Counted from the first letter of the stretch, positions 26,050 through 35,192 are shown. The stretch is DNA of 64,000 nt from Rhizobium esperanzae (GCF_002204185.1 NZ_MXPU01000021.1:50893-114892); one strand, 5' to 3'. Notes: generated by a model not told the origin, from the letters alone. Numbers and translations are program-made.

Positions 26050-27981
26050 ATGGGGCGTCGGTTTTTCGGTTTTTGCTTGGCGCTCCTCCTGATGGTCGCC
26101 GCCCCGGCGGCCTTTGCCGCCGAGGTCGTAGATAGTTTCGCCTCCGACATCGCGCTCGAAAAGAGCGGTGAGATGACGGTAGCGGAAACGATCACGGTCA
26201 ATGCCGAGGGCAACCGGATCAACCACGGCATCTTCCGCGACTTCCCGCTCTATTTCACCGACGGCGCAGGCCGTCGCCGCAGCGTCGATTTCGATATGGT
26301 GTCGGTCACGCGCGACGGTGCGGAGGAGCCCTGGCACACGGAATCGATATCGGGCGGCATCCGCATCTATGCTGGCTCCGCCGAGGTGACGGTGACGCCG
26401 GGCCGTCACCGCTACGTCTTCACCTACAGGACCAATCGCCAGATCCGCTATTTCGACGATCATGACGAGCTCTACTGGAATGTCACCGGCAATGGCTGGA
26501 TCTTCCCGATCCGGTTAGTCACCGCAACCGTGAAGCTGCCGCCTGATGTCAGCGCGACTGAGACGACCTTCTTTACCGGCCCGCAGGGCGCCAGGGGAAA
26601 GGATGCCCGTGTCAGCGAAAGCGGCGCCGGCCTCGTGTTTTCCACCACCGCGCCTCTTGGGCCCAAGGAAGGCCTGACCTTTGCGATCCGCATGCCGAAG
26701 GGCTCGATCGATCCGCCGAGCGCGGATATGGAAAGCACCTGGTGGTTGAAGGACAACCGCAATTATTTCATCGGCTTCGGCGGCCTGATCCTGGTTTTCG
26801 CCTATTATCTCAGATCCTGGCTGAAGGTCGGCCGCGATCCCGCCCGTGGCGTCGTCGTGCCGCGCTGGGACGCGCCGGACGGCATCTCGCCGGCGCTGGT
26901 CAACTATATCGACAATAAGGGTTTCTCCGGCGGCGGCTGGACGGCGCTAGCTGCAACCGCCCTCAATCTGGCGGTGCGCGGCTATGTCAAGCTCGAAGAC
27001 CTCAAGGATTCGATCATCATCCGCGGCACCGGCAAGCCGGTCGGCAAGGATAAATTCCAGGCCGGCGAGGCCGAACTGTTGAAGGTCGCCGGCGGCGAGG
27101 GCAGGACGCTAACGATCGATGAGGCCAATGGCGAGCGGGTGAAGACGGTCGGCCAAGCCTTCCGTTCGGCCATCGAGAGAGAGCATCGCGGCAAATATTA
27201 CAATTCCAACATCGGCTATACCACAGGCGGCGTTGCGCTCAGTGCCGCCGCCCTGGTGGCGCTGTTCGTCTTCGGCTCGCTGGAGCCCGATACGATCGCG
27301 CTGATGCTGATCCCGATTGCCATCTCGGTTTTCATTGCCGTCTTCATCGCCGGTTTGGTCAAGTCGCTGCACCAAGGAAGATCGCTGTTCGCCAAGGTCA
27401 TGGCCATCATTGCCGCGGCGGTCGGTGTTTTCGTGGGCGTCAGCATCCTGGGGATCTTGATGCTGACGTTTGCCTCGTCTCTGGTGGAACTGCACGAGAC
27501 GCCGATGCTCTTTGCCATCGGCGGCATCGTGCTGCTCAACATCCTCTATGTCTTCATCATGGGCGCGCCGACTCCGCTCGGCGCCCGGATGATGGACGGC
27601 GTGGACGGCCTGCGGCAATACCTGACGCTGGCCGAGAAGGACCGCATGAACATGGCCGGCGCTCCCAAAATGTCGCCGCAGCATTTCGAGACGCTGCTGC
27701 CCTACGCGGTGGCTTTGGGTGTCGAAAAACCCTGGTCGCGCACCTTCGAGACCTGGCTTGCGGCTGCCGCCGCCGGCACGGCCGCAGCCTATGCGCCCTC
27801 CTGGTATTCCGGCGATTTCAACAGCGGCAGCTTCTCCGACCGTATCGGCGGTTTCTCCTCGTCGATGGCCTCCACCATCGCGTCGACGATCCCCGCGCCT
27901 CCGTCGAGTTCATCCTCCGGTTTTTCCGGCGGCGGCTCCTCCGGCGGTGGCGGCGGAGGCGGGGGAGGCGGGGGCTGGTAA
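26050..27981 (+). CDS. DUF2207 membrane protein with glycine-rich tail
   Basis: A 643-residue DUF2207 protein: signal peptide ending AAPAAFAAE, periplasmic domain (about 22-225) with NRINHGIFRDFPLYFTD and RQIRYFDDHDELYWNVTGNG. Membrane segments follow at about 240-255, 395-415, 420-440, 455-475 and 490-510. The end is Ser/Gly-rich, finishing in a run of glycines and Trp, as is typical of the family. The family's function is unknown; it tends to accompany LemA. ATG 26050 is preceded by GGGGAGACAGGG. purD follows 66 bases after the stop. Confidence 0.9.
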   Translation: MGRRFFGFCLALLLMVAAPAAFAAEVVDSFASDIALEKSGEMTVAETITVNAEGNRINHGIFRDFPLYFTDGAGRRRSVDFDMVSVTRDGAEEPWHTESISGGIRIYAGSAEVTVTPGRHRYVFTYRTNRQIRYFDDHDELYWNVTGNGWIFPIRLVTATVKLPPDVSATETTFFTGPQGARGKDARVSESGAGLVFSTTAPLGPKEGLTFAIRMPKGSIDPPSADMESTWWLKDNRNYFIGFGGLILVFAYYLRSWLKVGRDPARGVVVPRWDAPDGISPALVNYIDNKGFSGGGWTALAATALNLAVRGYVKLEDLKDSIIIRGTGKPVGKDKFQAGEAELLKVAGGEGRTLTIDEANGERVKTVGQAFRSAIEREHRGKYYNSNIGYTTGGVALSAAALVALFVFGSLEPDTIALMLIPIAISVFIAVFIAGLVKSLHQGRSLFAKVMAIIAAAVGVFVGVSILGILMLTFASSLVELHETPMLFAIGGIVLLNILYVFIMGAPTPLGARMMDGVDGLRQYLTLAEKDRMNMAGAPKMSPQHFETLLPYAVALGVEKPWSRTFETWLAAAAAGTAAAYAPSWYSGDFNSGSFSDRIGGFSSSMASTIASTIPAPPSSSSSGFSGGGSSGGGGGGGGGGGW

Positions 27982-28047
27982 GCTTTCCCGCTTGACCTTT
28001 CGGCCCGTGGCCCTTAACCGCCTGACGGAACAGAAAAGGGGTGGCGC

Positions 28048-29331
28048 ATGAAGGTTCTGTTGATCGGATCGGGCGGACGCGAGCACGCGCTCGCCTGGAA
28101 GCTGGCGCAATCGCCGTTGATGAGCGAATTCTACGCCGCACCCGGTAATCCCGGCATTGGCGAACATGCCATTGTGGTGCCCTTGAATGTCGAGGATCAC
28201 GAAGCGGTCGCGGCTTTCTGCAAGGACAAGGCGATCGATTTCGTCGTCGTCGGGCCCGAAGCGCCGCTCGTCGCCGGCCTTGCCGACCGGCTGCGCGCCG
28301 ACGGCCTGGGAGTCTTCGGGCCCTCCGCGGGTGCCGCCCAGCTCGAGGGCTCCAAGGGCTTCACCAAGGATATCTGCGCCCGCTACGGCATTCCCACCGG
28401 CGCCTACCAGCGCTTCAACAACGCGCCGAAAGCCAAAGCCTATATTCGCGCCCAGGGCGCACCGATCGTCGTCAAGGCCGATGGCCTTGCCGCCGGCAAG
28501 GGCGTCACCGTCGCGATGACGCTCGACGAGGCGCTTGCCGCGGTCGATGATTGCTTCGAGGGCGTCTATGGCGCCGCCGGCGCCGAAGTCGTCGTCGAAG
28601 CCTATCTCGATGGCGAGGAAGCGAGCTTCTTCTGTCTCTGCGATGGAAGACATGCGCTGCCGCTGGCAACCGCCCAGGATCACAAGCGGGTGGGCGAGGG
28701 CGATACCGGCGTCAATACCGGCGGCATGGGGGCCTATTCGCCGGCGCCGGTTATGACGGCCGAGATGGTCGAGCGGACGATGAAAGAGATCATCGAGCCG
28801 ACGATCCGCGGCATGGCCGAGAGCGGTCATCCCTTCTCCGGCGTGTTTTTCGCCGGACTGATGATCACGAAGAAGGGGCCGGAGCTGATCGAATACAATG
28901 TCCGCTTCGGCGATCCGGAATGCCAGGTGCTGATGATGCGCCTGAAGAGCGATCTGCTGCCGCTGCTGCTTGCCACCGCCAATGGCACGCTCGATCAGGT
29001 AAGCGCCGAATGGAGCGAAGATCCGGCCCTGACAGTGGTCATGGCCTCGAAGGGCTATCCCGGCGCCTATGAGAAAAACACACCGATCCAATCGCTGCCC
29101 GAGGCAGGCGAGGGAGAGAAGGTGTTTCATGCCGGCACTGGCATGAAGGACGGCGTGCTGGTCGCGACCGGCGGCCGCGTGCTCAACGTCACCGCGTCAG
29201 GCGGTACGGTTGCCGAAGCGAAGGGCCGCGCCTATGCCCTGTTGGACAGGGTTCGTTGGGAAAACGGCTTCTGCCGGCGCGACATCGGCTGGCGTGCGAT
29301 CGAGCGCGAAAAAATCTCGGACAAGGCATAA
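28048..29331 (+). CDS. purD: Phosphoribosylamine-glycine ligase
   Basis: PurD makes glycinamide ribonucleotide, step two of purine synthesis. This 427-residue ATP-grasp enzyme has the N-terminal LLIGSGGREHALAWKL and the ATP-binding PIVVKADGLAAGKGVTVAMT. Then come GDTGVNTGGMGAYSPAP, SGVFFAGLMITKKGPELIEY and NVRFGDPECQVLMMRL. Length is normal. AAGGGGTGGCGC precedes the ATG. It lies between the DUF2207 gene and the HPE1-like gene on the same strand. Confidence 0.98.
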   Translation: MKVLLIGSGGREHALAWKLAQSPLMSEFYAAPGNPGIGEHAIVVPLNVEDHEAVAAFCKDKAIDFVVVGPEAPLVAGLADRLRADGLGVFGPSAGAAQLEGSKGFTKDICARYGIPTGAYQRFNNAPKAKAYIRAQGAPIVVKADGLAAGKGVTVAMTLDEALAAVDDCFEGVYGAAGAEVVVEAYLDGEEASFFCLCDGRHALPLATAQDHKRVGEGDTGVNTGGMGAYSPAPVMTAEMVERTMKEIIEPTIRGMAESGHPFSGVFFAGLMITKKGPELIEYNVRFGDPECQVLMMRLKSDLLPLLLATANGTLDQVSAEWSEDPALTVVMASKGYPGAYEKNTPIQSLPEAGEGEKVFHAGTGMKDGVLVATGGRVLNVTASGGTVAEAKGRAYALLDRVRWENGFCRRDIGWRAIEREKISDKA

Positions 29332-29424
29332 ATCGCCGCGTTCCTTAAATTTTTACTCTTTCCCCTGACGGGATGGAAACGAAGCTGCGCTATACCGTTG
29401 CCGTAGTGAGACGGAGGAGCGTTG

Positions 29425-29889
29425 ATGCGTCAGATTTTCCTCGGTGCGGCAATCCTGCTGATGGCAGGCTCGGCGATGGCCTCCTCGATTGAGGTGATCG
29501 GCAAAACGGCAGCGCGTGCCGAGGGCAGCATCGTAGCCGAAAGCTGCGCCGCTTGTCCGCCGCTGCAGGCCGAGCAGAACCGCAAGGACTATACGGTGCC
29601 GGAACTGAAGCCCGGCGTCCTCCAGGCAAGTGAAGTCCGCGACGTCGGCGGCGAAACGAAGATCTTCCGCACCGAAGCCTGGATGGGCGGTTCGCCCGTC
29701 GTCTTCGTCAGCAAGGCAACACCGGAAGCCCTGGCTGCCGCCGAACCTTCGATGCCGCCCGCCCAAGGCATCGACATGAACGCAACGACCGCAGCCGTCA
29801 TCGGCGGCGATGCCAAGCCGGTTGCCGCCGGCATGGTTGAGAAGCCGCCGGCGGCTCTCGATGTTTCCGCATTCGAGCTGCGTTTCTAA
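29425..29889 (+). CDS. Small secreted protein, HPE1-like
   Basis: A 154-residue protein with a signal peptide (about 1-20, ending SAMASS). The mature part starts IEVIGKTAARAEGSIVAESC and has CAACPPL (CxxC) and TKIFRTEAWMGGSPVVFVS. This arrangement matches my memory of Rhizobiales proteins annotated as plant virulence effector HPE1-like; the name is a database label and does not establish an effector role. GGAGGAGC lies seven bases before ATG 29425; a TTG one codon earlier is less likely. It is followed directly by the probable 6S RNA gene. Confidence 0.6.
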   Translation: MRQIFLGAAILLMAGSAMASSIEVIGKTAARAEGSIVAESCAACPPLQAEQNRKDYTVPELKPGVLQASEVRDVGGETKIFRTEAWMGGSPVVFVSKATPEALAAAEPSMPPAQGIDMNATTAAVIGGDAKPVAAGMVEKPPAALDVSAFELRF

Positions 29890-30046
29890 AAGACCACTGC
29901 ATCGGGTGGCTCTCTGCCACCAAGCCAAGCTGAGCCGCTGAGACAGTTCCCTGCCCCTGCCCGATCAAGGTTTCGATCGCTTGGGGTTCCACCGCGGTGG
30001 AGCGAATGCACCCTCGAAGAGAAGCGGGGGTGCATTCCTGCTTTTG
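29890..30046 (+). ncRNA. ssrS: Probable 6S RNA (ssrS), alphaproteobacterial type
   Basis: The region can be folded by eye into the 6S plan. The outer arms are TGCAT/ATGCA (29898-29902 with 30006-30010) and CCACC/GGTGG (29927-29931 with 29996-30000), plus CCAAG/CTTGG (29935-29939 with 29980-29984). A large central bubble contains CAGTTCCCTG on one side and GGGGTTCCACCGCGGTGG on the other. The terminal hairpin is CGATC-AAGGTTT-CGATCG. CAGTTCCCTG and GGGTTCCACCGCGGTGG resemble conserved 6S bubble sequences of E. coli (CAGTCCCCTGAG and GGGTTACAGCCTGCGGCGG). 6S RNA binds sigma-70 RNA polymerase in stationary phase. Ends are approximate, and identification is from memory without a covariance model. 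Confidence 0.55.
30004..30046 (+). terminator. Terminator-like hairpin after the 6S candidate
   Basis: GAATGCACCC (30004-30013) and GGGTGCATTC (30028-30037) are a perfect 10-base stem followed by CTGCTTTTG. It could end the 6S RNA or the HPE1-like transcript. Its left arm overlaps the outer 6S stem, so the two folds compete. The rest of the gap (30047-30309) is A/T-rich and probably holds the promoter of the chemoreceptor gene. Confidence 0.6.
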
Positions 30047-30309
30047 AGCGCCGGCAGATATGCAGCGCGAAAACAAGTGATATTCAGTGAAAATCAGCGG
30101 TTGGTCTTGTAAATCCGCCCCCCGATTTTTAGGGAAATTCGCGTCGTTTTGAATAAAATTAAAGCTTTCTTATCGAGTCAGCTTCAATTCTTACTCGCCG
30201 GTCGCAGCATGTTGTTCAGCAGCGGTAGACGCGTCCTTCTTAGATGCGCTCGCACAGGCGGTAGAAGACCGCACCGGAATGTTTTCGCTCATTCCCTTTG
30301 CGAGGAATC

Positions 30310-32133
30310 ATGAAAAATTTGAAGATATCGAAGCAGCTCATATTGCTGATCGTCGGCTTGATGGCGGCCTTTGCGATCGCCACGTCCCTGCAGATACGCT
30401 CCTCGGTCGATGCGATTTACAAGGAGCGTTACGACATGCTCCGTGCCGAGGTTCAGTCGGCAATCTCGGTTTTTAAGCTTTATCAGGCCAAGGTCACCGC
30501 AGGCGAGATGACACTGGAGGATGCCCAGAAGCAGGCTTACACCACCGTCAACGGGATGAAATACGATCCGGACGGCTATTTCTTCGGCTACAGCTACGAT
30601 GTCCAGATGATGTTCCATTATGATGCCTCGAAGGTCGGACAGAACCTGAAGGGGCAGCCGGACAGCAAGGGCAAGCTCTATCGTGAAGAGCTGGTCAAGC
30701 TCGGCCAGCAGGGCGGCGGTCTGGTCGAATTTTATTCCACCAGCAAGCCGGGGCAGCCGGCCGGGGATTACCGCAAGACGGCCTATGGCCAGGCCTTCGA
30801 CCCCTGGAAGGTCGTCGTCGTCACCGGCGTCTATATGGATGATCTCGATGCCCAGATTAACGGCACGATCCTGACCGCGCTCTCCGGCAGCATCGTTCTC
30901 TTCTTCCTTGCCTTGGCGGCCGCCTACGTTGTCATTCGCGGCATTTCGGGGCCTCTCAACAATGTCCATGCGGCCTTGAAGGCAGTTTCCGAGGAGGATG
31001 TTTCCATCGCCATCCCGCATACCGGCATGAACAACGAGGTCGGCATGATGGCGAAGGCGACGTTGTCGCTGCAGGAGAAAATCAGGGAGCGCCATCAGAT
31101 GTCCGATCGCGAGGCGGCGCAGCAGCTGGCGCTGGAAAGCGAGCGCGAAAACAACCTCCGCCAGCAGCAGGACGAGACCGCACTCCAGGCCCGCGTCGTG
31201 ACGACGATCGGCCAGGCGCTGGAGCTGATCGCCCGCGGCGACCTCACCGTCCGCTGCGCCGATCTCGGCCAGAAATACGCCGCTCTTCGCGACAACTTCA
31301 ACGATGCGCTGACGCATCTCGAAGCCGCCATGGCCAAAGTCAGCGCCAAGGGCAGTGACATCGGTACGAGCAAGGAAGAAATTCGCCGCGCCTCCAACGA
31401 GTTGTCGCAGCGCACCGAGCGCCAGGCCGCAAGCCTGGAGGAAACATCTGCCGCCCTCGATGAGCTGACCGTCGCCGTCCGCCAGACCGCCGATGGCGCC
31501 CATGAGGCGAGCAAGCGCGTGCATGCCGTCAGTGCCGAGACCACCCATAGCGATGCGATCGTCAGCGAGGCGATCGAGGCGATGAGCGGCATCGAGAAAT
31601 CGTCTTCGGAGATCTCGAAGATCATCGGCGTCATCGACGAGATCGCCTTCCAGACCAACCTCCTGGCTTTGAATGCCGGCGTCGAGGCGGCCCGTGCCGG
31701 CGAATCCGGCAAGGGCTTTGCCGTCGTCGCCCAGGAAGTGCGCGAACTCGCCCAGCGCTCCGCTGCCGCGGCAAAGGAGATCAAGGATCAGATCGCCCGC
31801 TCCTCCAGCCAGGTCGATCACGGCGTCCGATTGGTCGGCGAGGCAGGCGAGGCCCTGAAGCGCATCTCCGACCAGATCAAGGCCGCCAACGAGATCGTCG
31901 CCAAGATCGCCCACAGCGCCTCCGAACAGGACACCACGCTGCGCTCGATCTCCTCGTCGGTGAACCAGCTCGACGTCGCCACCCAGCAGAACGCCGCCAT
32001 GGCCGAAGAGACCACGGCGTCGGCCGAGACGCTGGCTGCCGACACCGACGAACTGATCGATCTCATCCGCGGTTTCCGCGTCAACAGTGCGGCTGCTGCT
32101 CCCGTCGCGCATCAAGGTCGCCGCGCCGCCTAG
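30310..32133 (+). CDS. Methyl-accepting chemotaxis protein with single Cache domain
   Basis: A 607-residue chemoreceptor. Membrane segment 1 is at about 8-30 (LILLIVGLMAAFAIATSL). A periplasmic single-Cache (sCache_2-like) sensor spans about 40-185, with MKYDPDGYFFGYSYDVQMMF, LYREELVKLGQQGGGLVEFY and FDPWKVVVVTGVYMDDLD. Membrane segment 2 is at about 195-220 and is followed by HAMP-like linkers. The signalling tip contains DEIAFQTNLLALNAGVEAAR and KGFAVVAQEVRELAQRSAAA. sCache_2 sensors often bind small carboxylates, but no ligand can be read here. GAGGAATC precedes ATG 30310. No che genes are near. Confidence 0.94.
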   Translation: MKNLKISKQLILLIVGLMAAFAIATSLQIRSSVDAIYKERYDMLRAEVQSAISVFKLYQAKVTAGEMTLEDAQKQAYTTVNGMKYDPDGYFFGYSYDVQMMFHYDASKVGQNLKGQPDSKGKLYREELVKLGQQGGGLVEFYSTSKPGQPAGDYRKTAYGQAFDPWKVVVVTGVYMDDLDAQINGTILTALSGSIVLFFLALAAAYVVIRGISGPLNNVHAALKAVSEEDVSIAIPHTGMNNEVGMMAKATLSLQEKIRERHQMSDREAAQQLALESERENNLRQQQDETALQARVVTTIGQALELIARGDLTVRCADLGQKYAALRDNFNDALTHLEAAMAKVSAKGSDIGTSKEEIRRASNELSQRTERQAASLEETSAALDELTVAVRQTADGAHEASKRVHAVSAETTHSDAIVSEAIEAMSGIEKSSSEISKIIGVIDEIAFQTNLLALNAGVEAARAGESGKGFAVVAQEVRELAQRSAAAAKEIKDQIARSSSQVDHGVRLVGEAGEALKRISDQIKAANEIVAKIAHSASEQDTTLRSISSSVNQLDVATQQNAAMAEETTASAETLAADTDELIDLIRGFRVNSAAAAPVAHQGRRAA

Positions 32134-32213
32134 CGCAATTCCAGGAAACTGTGAAACGGTTTTCCGTCAGGAGCCGCGTAAAAACATAAACGGCGCGGGG
32201 ACAATCAGTGTTT

Positions 32214-32735
32214 TCAGCACCAAAATCTTAGCGGCCGTCGGTTCTCCGGCGGCCGTGTTCGGTCGATCAATCGGTCGATTTCACCATGGGAAAATACTTC
32301 GACGCCGGCCGCTTTCAGCGCCGCCGCCGTCACGCCGTTGCCGGCTTGCCGGCGCCCGGAAAACGTGCCGTCATAGATGAACGCGGAGCCGCAGGACGGA
32401 CTGCCGTCGATGAGCAGCGCATAGCGGCAGCCGGTCTGCCGTGCGAGCGCCACGGCATTCTCCGCCGCCTGCAGAAACTCTGCCGTCACATCGCCGCCCG
32501 TCAGCTCTATAACCCGAGCCGTGCCGGCCAGAACCTCTTCGCCGGTCGCTCCATCCGCGATCTCCGCCGGCGGCCGCGGCACCGCCATGCCCGCCGACAT
32601 CTCCGGACAGATCGTCACCAGCCGGCCCTCGGCCCGCCACCTCTCGATCGCCGGATGAAGCAACGGCTTCGCGCGCCCGTCATAACGAACGGCGTGCCCC
32701 ATGAGACAGGCGCTGACGAGAATCTTGCTCTGCAT
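32214..32735 (-). CDS. DUF523 domain protein
   Basis: A 173-residue DUF523 protein (MQSKILVSACLMGHAVRYDG, CPEMSAGMAVPRPPAEI, ALLIDGSPSCGSAFIYDGTF). Several conserved cysteines (SACLMG, CPE, SPSCG) suggest metal or Fe-S binding, though function is unknown in the family. An in-frame ATG at 32750 would add MTQAA; neither start has a good Shine-Dalgarno. It converges on the chemoreceptor gene. Confidence 0.85.
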   Translation of the reverse strand: MQSKILVSACLMGHAVRYDGRAKPLLHPAIERWRAEGRLVTICPEMSAGMAVPRPPAEIADGATGEEVLAGTARVIELTGGDVTAEFLQAAENAVALARQTGCRYALLIDGSPSCGSAFIYDGTFSGRRQAGNGVTAAALKAAGVEVFSHGEIDRLIDRTRPPENRRPLRFWC

Positions 32736-32817
32736 GGCTGCTTGAGTCATCCCATGGGGCGGTGATGCTAGGGTTGGGTCATCGATTTATCGTAAATCAT
32801 GCAAGCAGAGTGCTTGG

Positions 32818-33024
32818 CATGGATGCTCGGGTCAAGCCCGAGCGTGACGGAGGGTGGGGGACGCTGGTGGAATGAAGTGGGACGTCTGCATCTGTCGCAT
32901 CAAAAGCTGGCAGCGGTCTGGAAAGCTGTGTTCGAACTCGCTGATCGTACTGCGCCGGCGCTGAATTTGCCGAGGTGCTCATTCAACACTCCGTCATTCG
33001 CAGGCTTGACCCGAGGGTCCATGC
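32818..33024. repeat. CATGGATGCTCGGG...GTGACGG palindrome and degenerate partner
   Basis: The gap between DUF523 and glyS (about 340 bases) holds TGGATGCTCGGGTCAAGC...CCGAGCGTGACGGAG (32818-32853), a hairpin. A degenerate reverse partner with CCGTCATTCGCAGGCTTGAC and GGTCCATG lies at about 32991-33020. The same family occurs more perfectly at 46621-46713 and 52808-52895. No gene is seen between them. Confidence 0.7.
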
Positions 33025-33077
33025 GGCAAGCACAGCGTATGCGTTAGCACTGGGAATAGAACCCAGCCCCAGACCGC

Positions 33078-35192
33078 TCACCCCGAAATTTTCGAGAAAT
33101 CCGCCACCGTTCCCGTTGCCTCGCGAATCAGTCTGAGCAGGGCGAGGCGGTTGGCGCGAATGGCGGCGTCCTCGTCGTTGACGAGCACGTCTTCGAAGAA
33201 GCGGTCGACCGGGCCGCGTAGTTTGGAAAGCGCTTCCATCGCGGAGCGGAAATCTTCGCCGGCAACGGCATTCGCCGCATCCTTCGAGGCGCTCGAAATG
33301 GCGGCGAACAGCTCCTTCTCGGCATCGAGCCTGAAGAGCGCCGGGGAAACGCCGTCGGCGATGACGGTGCCCTTCTTCTCCTCGGCGGCGAGCAGCTGCG
33401 TCGCGCGCTTGGTGCCGGCGAGCAGGTTGTTGCCGTCCTCCGAGGTGATGAAGGCCGTCAGCGCCTCGACGCGGCGCGCCACCATCAACAGGTCGTCGGC
33501 CTCGGGCGTCAGCACGGCGTCGATCAGATCGTGCCGTGCGCCCTGGTCGCGCAGGTAGACCTTGAGACGATCATGGAAGAAGGAGAGCAGATCACCATCC
33601 TTCGTCGTCGCCAGCAGCGGCAGGCGGACCCTGCGTTCCAGCAGGATGCGAACGACGCCGAGGGCGGCACGCCGCAGCGCAAACGGGTCTTTCGAACCCG
33701 TCGGCTTCTCGTCGATCGCCCAGAAGCCCGTCAGCGTATCGAGCTTGTCGGCAAGCGCCAGCGTAATCGCCACCTTGTCCTCCGGCACGCGGTCCGACGG
33801 ACCCTGCGGCTTGTAATGATCCTCGATCGCCGCGGCGATGGAGAGGTTTTCGCCCTGCAGTACCGCATATTTGCGCCCCATCAGACCCTGCAGCTCCGGG
33901 AATTCGCCGACGGCCTCGGTGCGAAGATCCGCCTTGGCAAGCACGGCGGCGCGATCGACGAGAGCCGCATCCGCGCCGGTGATAGCGGTGAGCTCCTTTG
34001 CCAGCGCCCGGATGCGGGCGACCCGGTCACCCTGCGTGCCGAGCTTGGCATGGAAGGTTACGTCGAGCGCATCGAGCTTGGCCATGCGCTGGTCGAGCGG
34101 CTTCGTCAGGTCGAGACCGAATTTTGCTGCAGATGCTTTCAGCGTGTCGAGATCGGGCATGTCGCCCTGGTCGCGCTTCCAGAAATGCAGGGCATCCGAA
34201 AGCCGGGCCCGCACCACCTTGCCGTTGCCGTGGACGATCTCCTTGCCGCCGTCATGCGCCTGGATGTTGGAAACCAGGATGAACCTGTTCGACAGCGTCT
34301 CTTCACCCTGCTTGCGGGTGACGAAGCACTTCTGATTGGTCTTGATCGTCAGCCGGATGATCTCGGAGGGAATGGAGAGATAATCCTCCTCGAAGCTGCC
34401 CATCAGCACCTGCGGCCATTCGACGAGGCCGGAAACTTCCTCCAGCAGGCCCTCGTCTTCCACCAGTTCGAGCCCATTGGCAAAGGCGATGTCGCGGGCG
34501 TCATGCAGGATGATGTCCTTGCGCCGCTCGGCGTCGAGGATGACCTTCGCCCTTTCCAGGCTCGCCGCATAATCGTCGAAGCGCCGCACCGTGATCGCCT
34601 CGGGCGAATGGAAGCGGTGGCCGTAAGTGATGTTGGAGGCGGTGATGCCGTCGATCTCGAAGGGGATGACGGTGGTTTCTTCATGCTCCGGGCCGAAGGT
34701 GCAGACGATCGACTGCAGCGGCCGCACCCAACGCAGCGCGCCCGGTTTGGAGGAAGCCTTGCCCCAGCGCATCGATTTCGGCCAGGGAAAATCGCGGATG
34801 ATGCCGGGCATCACCTCGGCGACGATTTCCTCCGTCGCGCGGCCCGGCTTTGAAATCACCGCGACGTAGAAATCGCCCTTCTTCGGATCGCTCACCACCT
34901 GCGCCTCGGAGACCGAGGAAAGGCCGGCGCCGCGCAGGAAGCCCTCGATCGCCTTTTCGTTGGCGTCGGTGCGCGGCCCTTTGCGCTCCTCGCGCACATC
35001 GGCCGAGCGCGCCGTCAGGCCGTGAATGTCGAGCGCCAGCCGCCGGGGCGTCCAGTATTCGCGCGCGCCCTCATAGGACAGACCCGCTTCGACGAGCGCA
35101 TCGGTGACGAGCTTCTTCAGGTCGCCGGCAGCCTTGCGCTGCATGCGGGCCGGAATCTCTTCGGAGCGAAGTTCGAGAAGAAGGTTTGGCAT
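33078..35192 (-). CDS. glyS: Glycyl-tRNA synthetase beta subunit
   Basis: The 704-residue beta chain, which binds tRNA in the alpha2beta2 enzyme. It starts MPNLLLELRSEEIPARMQRK and has YWTPRRLALDIHGL, KSMRWGKASSKPGALRWVRP, DPFALRRAALGVVRILLERR (family C-terminal signature) and FFEDVLVNDEDAAIRANRLA. ATG 35192 is chosen; the frame extends 26 codons further without homology. It is oriented opposite to glyQ (20441) with about a dozen genes between them, whereas in many bacteria the two are adjacent and co-oriented. An inversion or relocation is likely. Confidence 0.97.
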   Translation of the reverse strand: MPNLLLELRSEEIPARMQRKAAGDLKKLVTDALVEAGLSYEGAREYWTPRRLALDIHGLTARSADVREERKGPRTDANEKAIEGFLRGAGLSSVSEAQVVSDPKKGDFYVAVISKPGRATEEIVAEVMPGIIRDFPWPKSMRWGKASSKPGALRWVRPLQSIVCTFGPEHEETTVIPFEIDGITASNITYGHRFHSPEAITVRRFDDYAASLERAKVILDAERRKDIILHDARDIAFANGLELVEDEGLLEEVSGLVEWPQVLMGSFEEDYLSIPSEIIRLTIKTNQKCFVTRKQGEETLSNRFILVSNIQAHDGGKEIVHGNGKVVRARLSDALHFWKRDQGDMPDLDTLKASAAKFGLDLTKPLDQRMAKLDALDVTFHAKLGTQGDRVARIRALAKELTAITGADAALVDRAAVLAKADLRTEAVGEFPELQGLMGRKYAVLQGENLSIAAAIEDHYKPQGPSDRVPEDKVAITLALADKLDTLTGFWAIDEKPTGSKDPFALRRAALGVVRILLERRVRLPLLATTKDGDLLSFFHDRLKVYLRDQGARHDLIDAVLTPEADDLLMVARRVEALTAFITSEDGNNLLAGTKRATQLLAAEEKKGTVIADGVSPALFRLDAEKELFAAISSASKDAANAVAGEDFRSAMEALSKLRGPVDRFFEDVLVNDEDAAIRANRLALLRLIREATGTVADFSKISG

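Noticed and set aside
30289..32115. Minus-strand open frame of about 600 codons covering the whole chemoreceptor gene
   Set aside because: Antisense to a clear MCP with sensor, HAMP and signalling tip; no domain in the translation.
33531..34853. Plus-strand open frame opposite glyS
   Set aside because: Shadow of glyS, Arg/Gly/Gln-rich and without motif.
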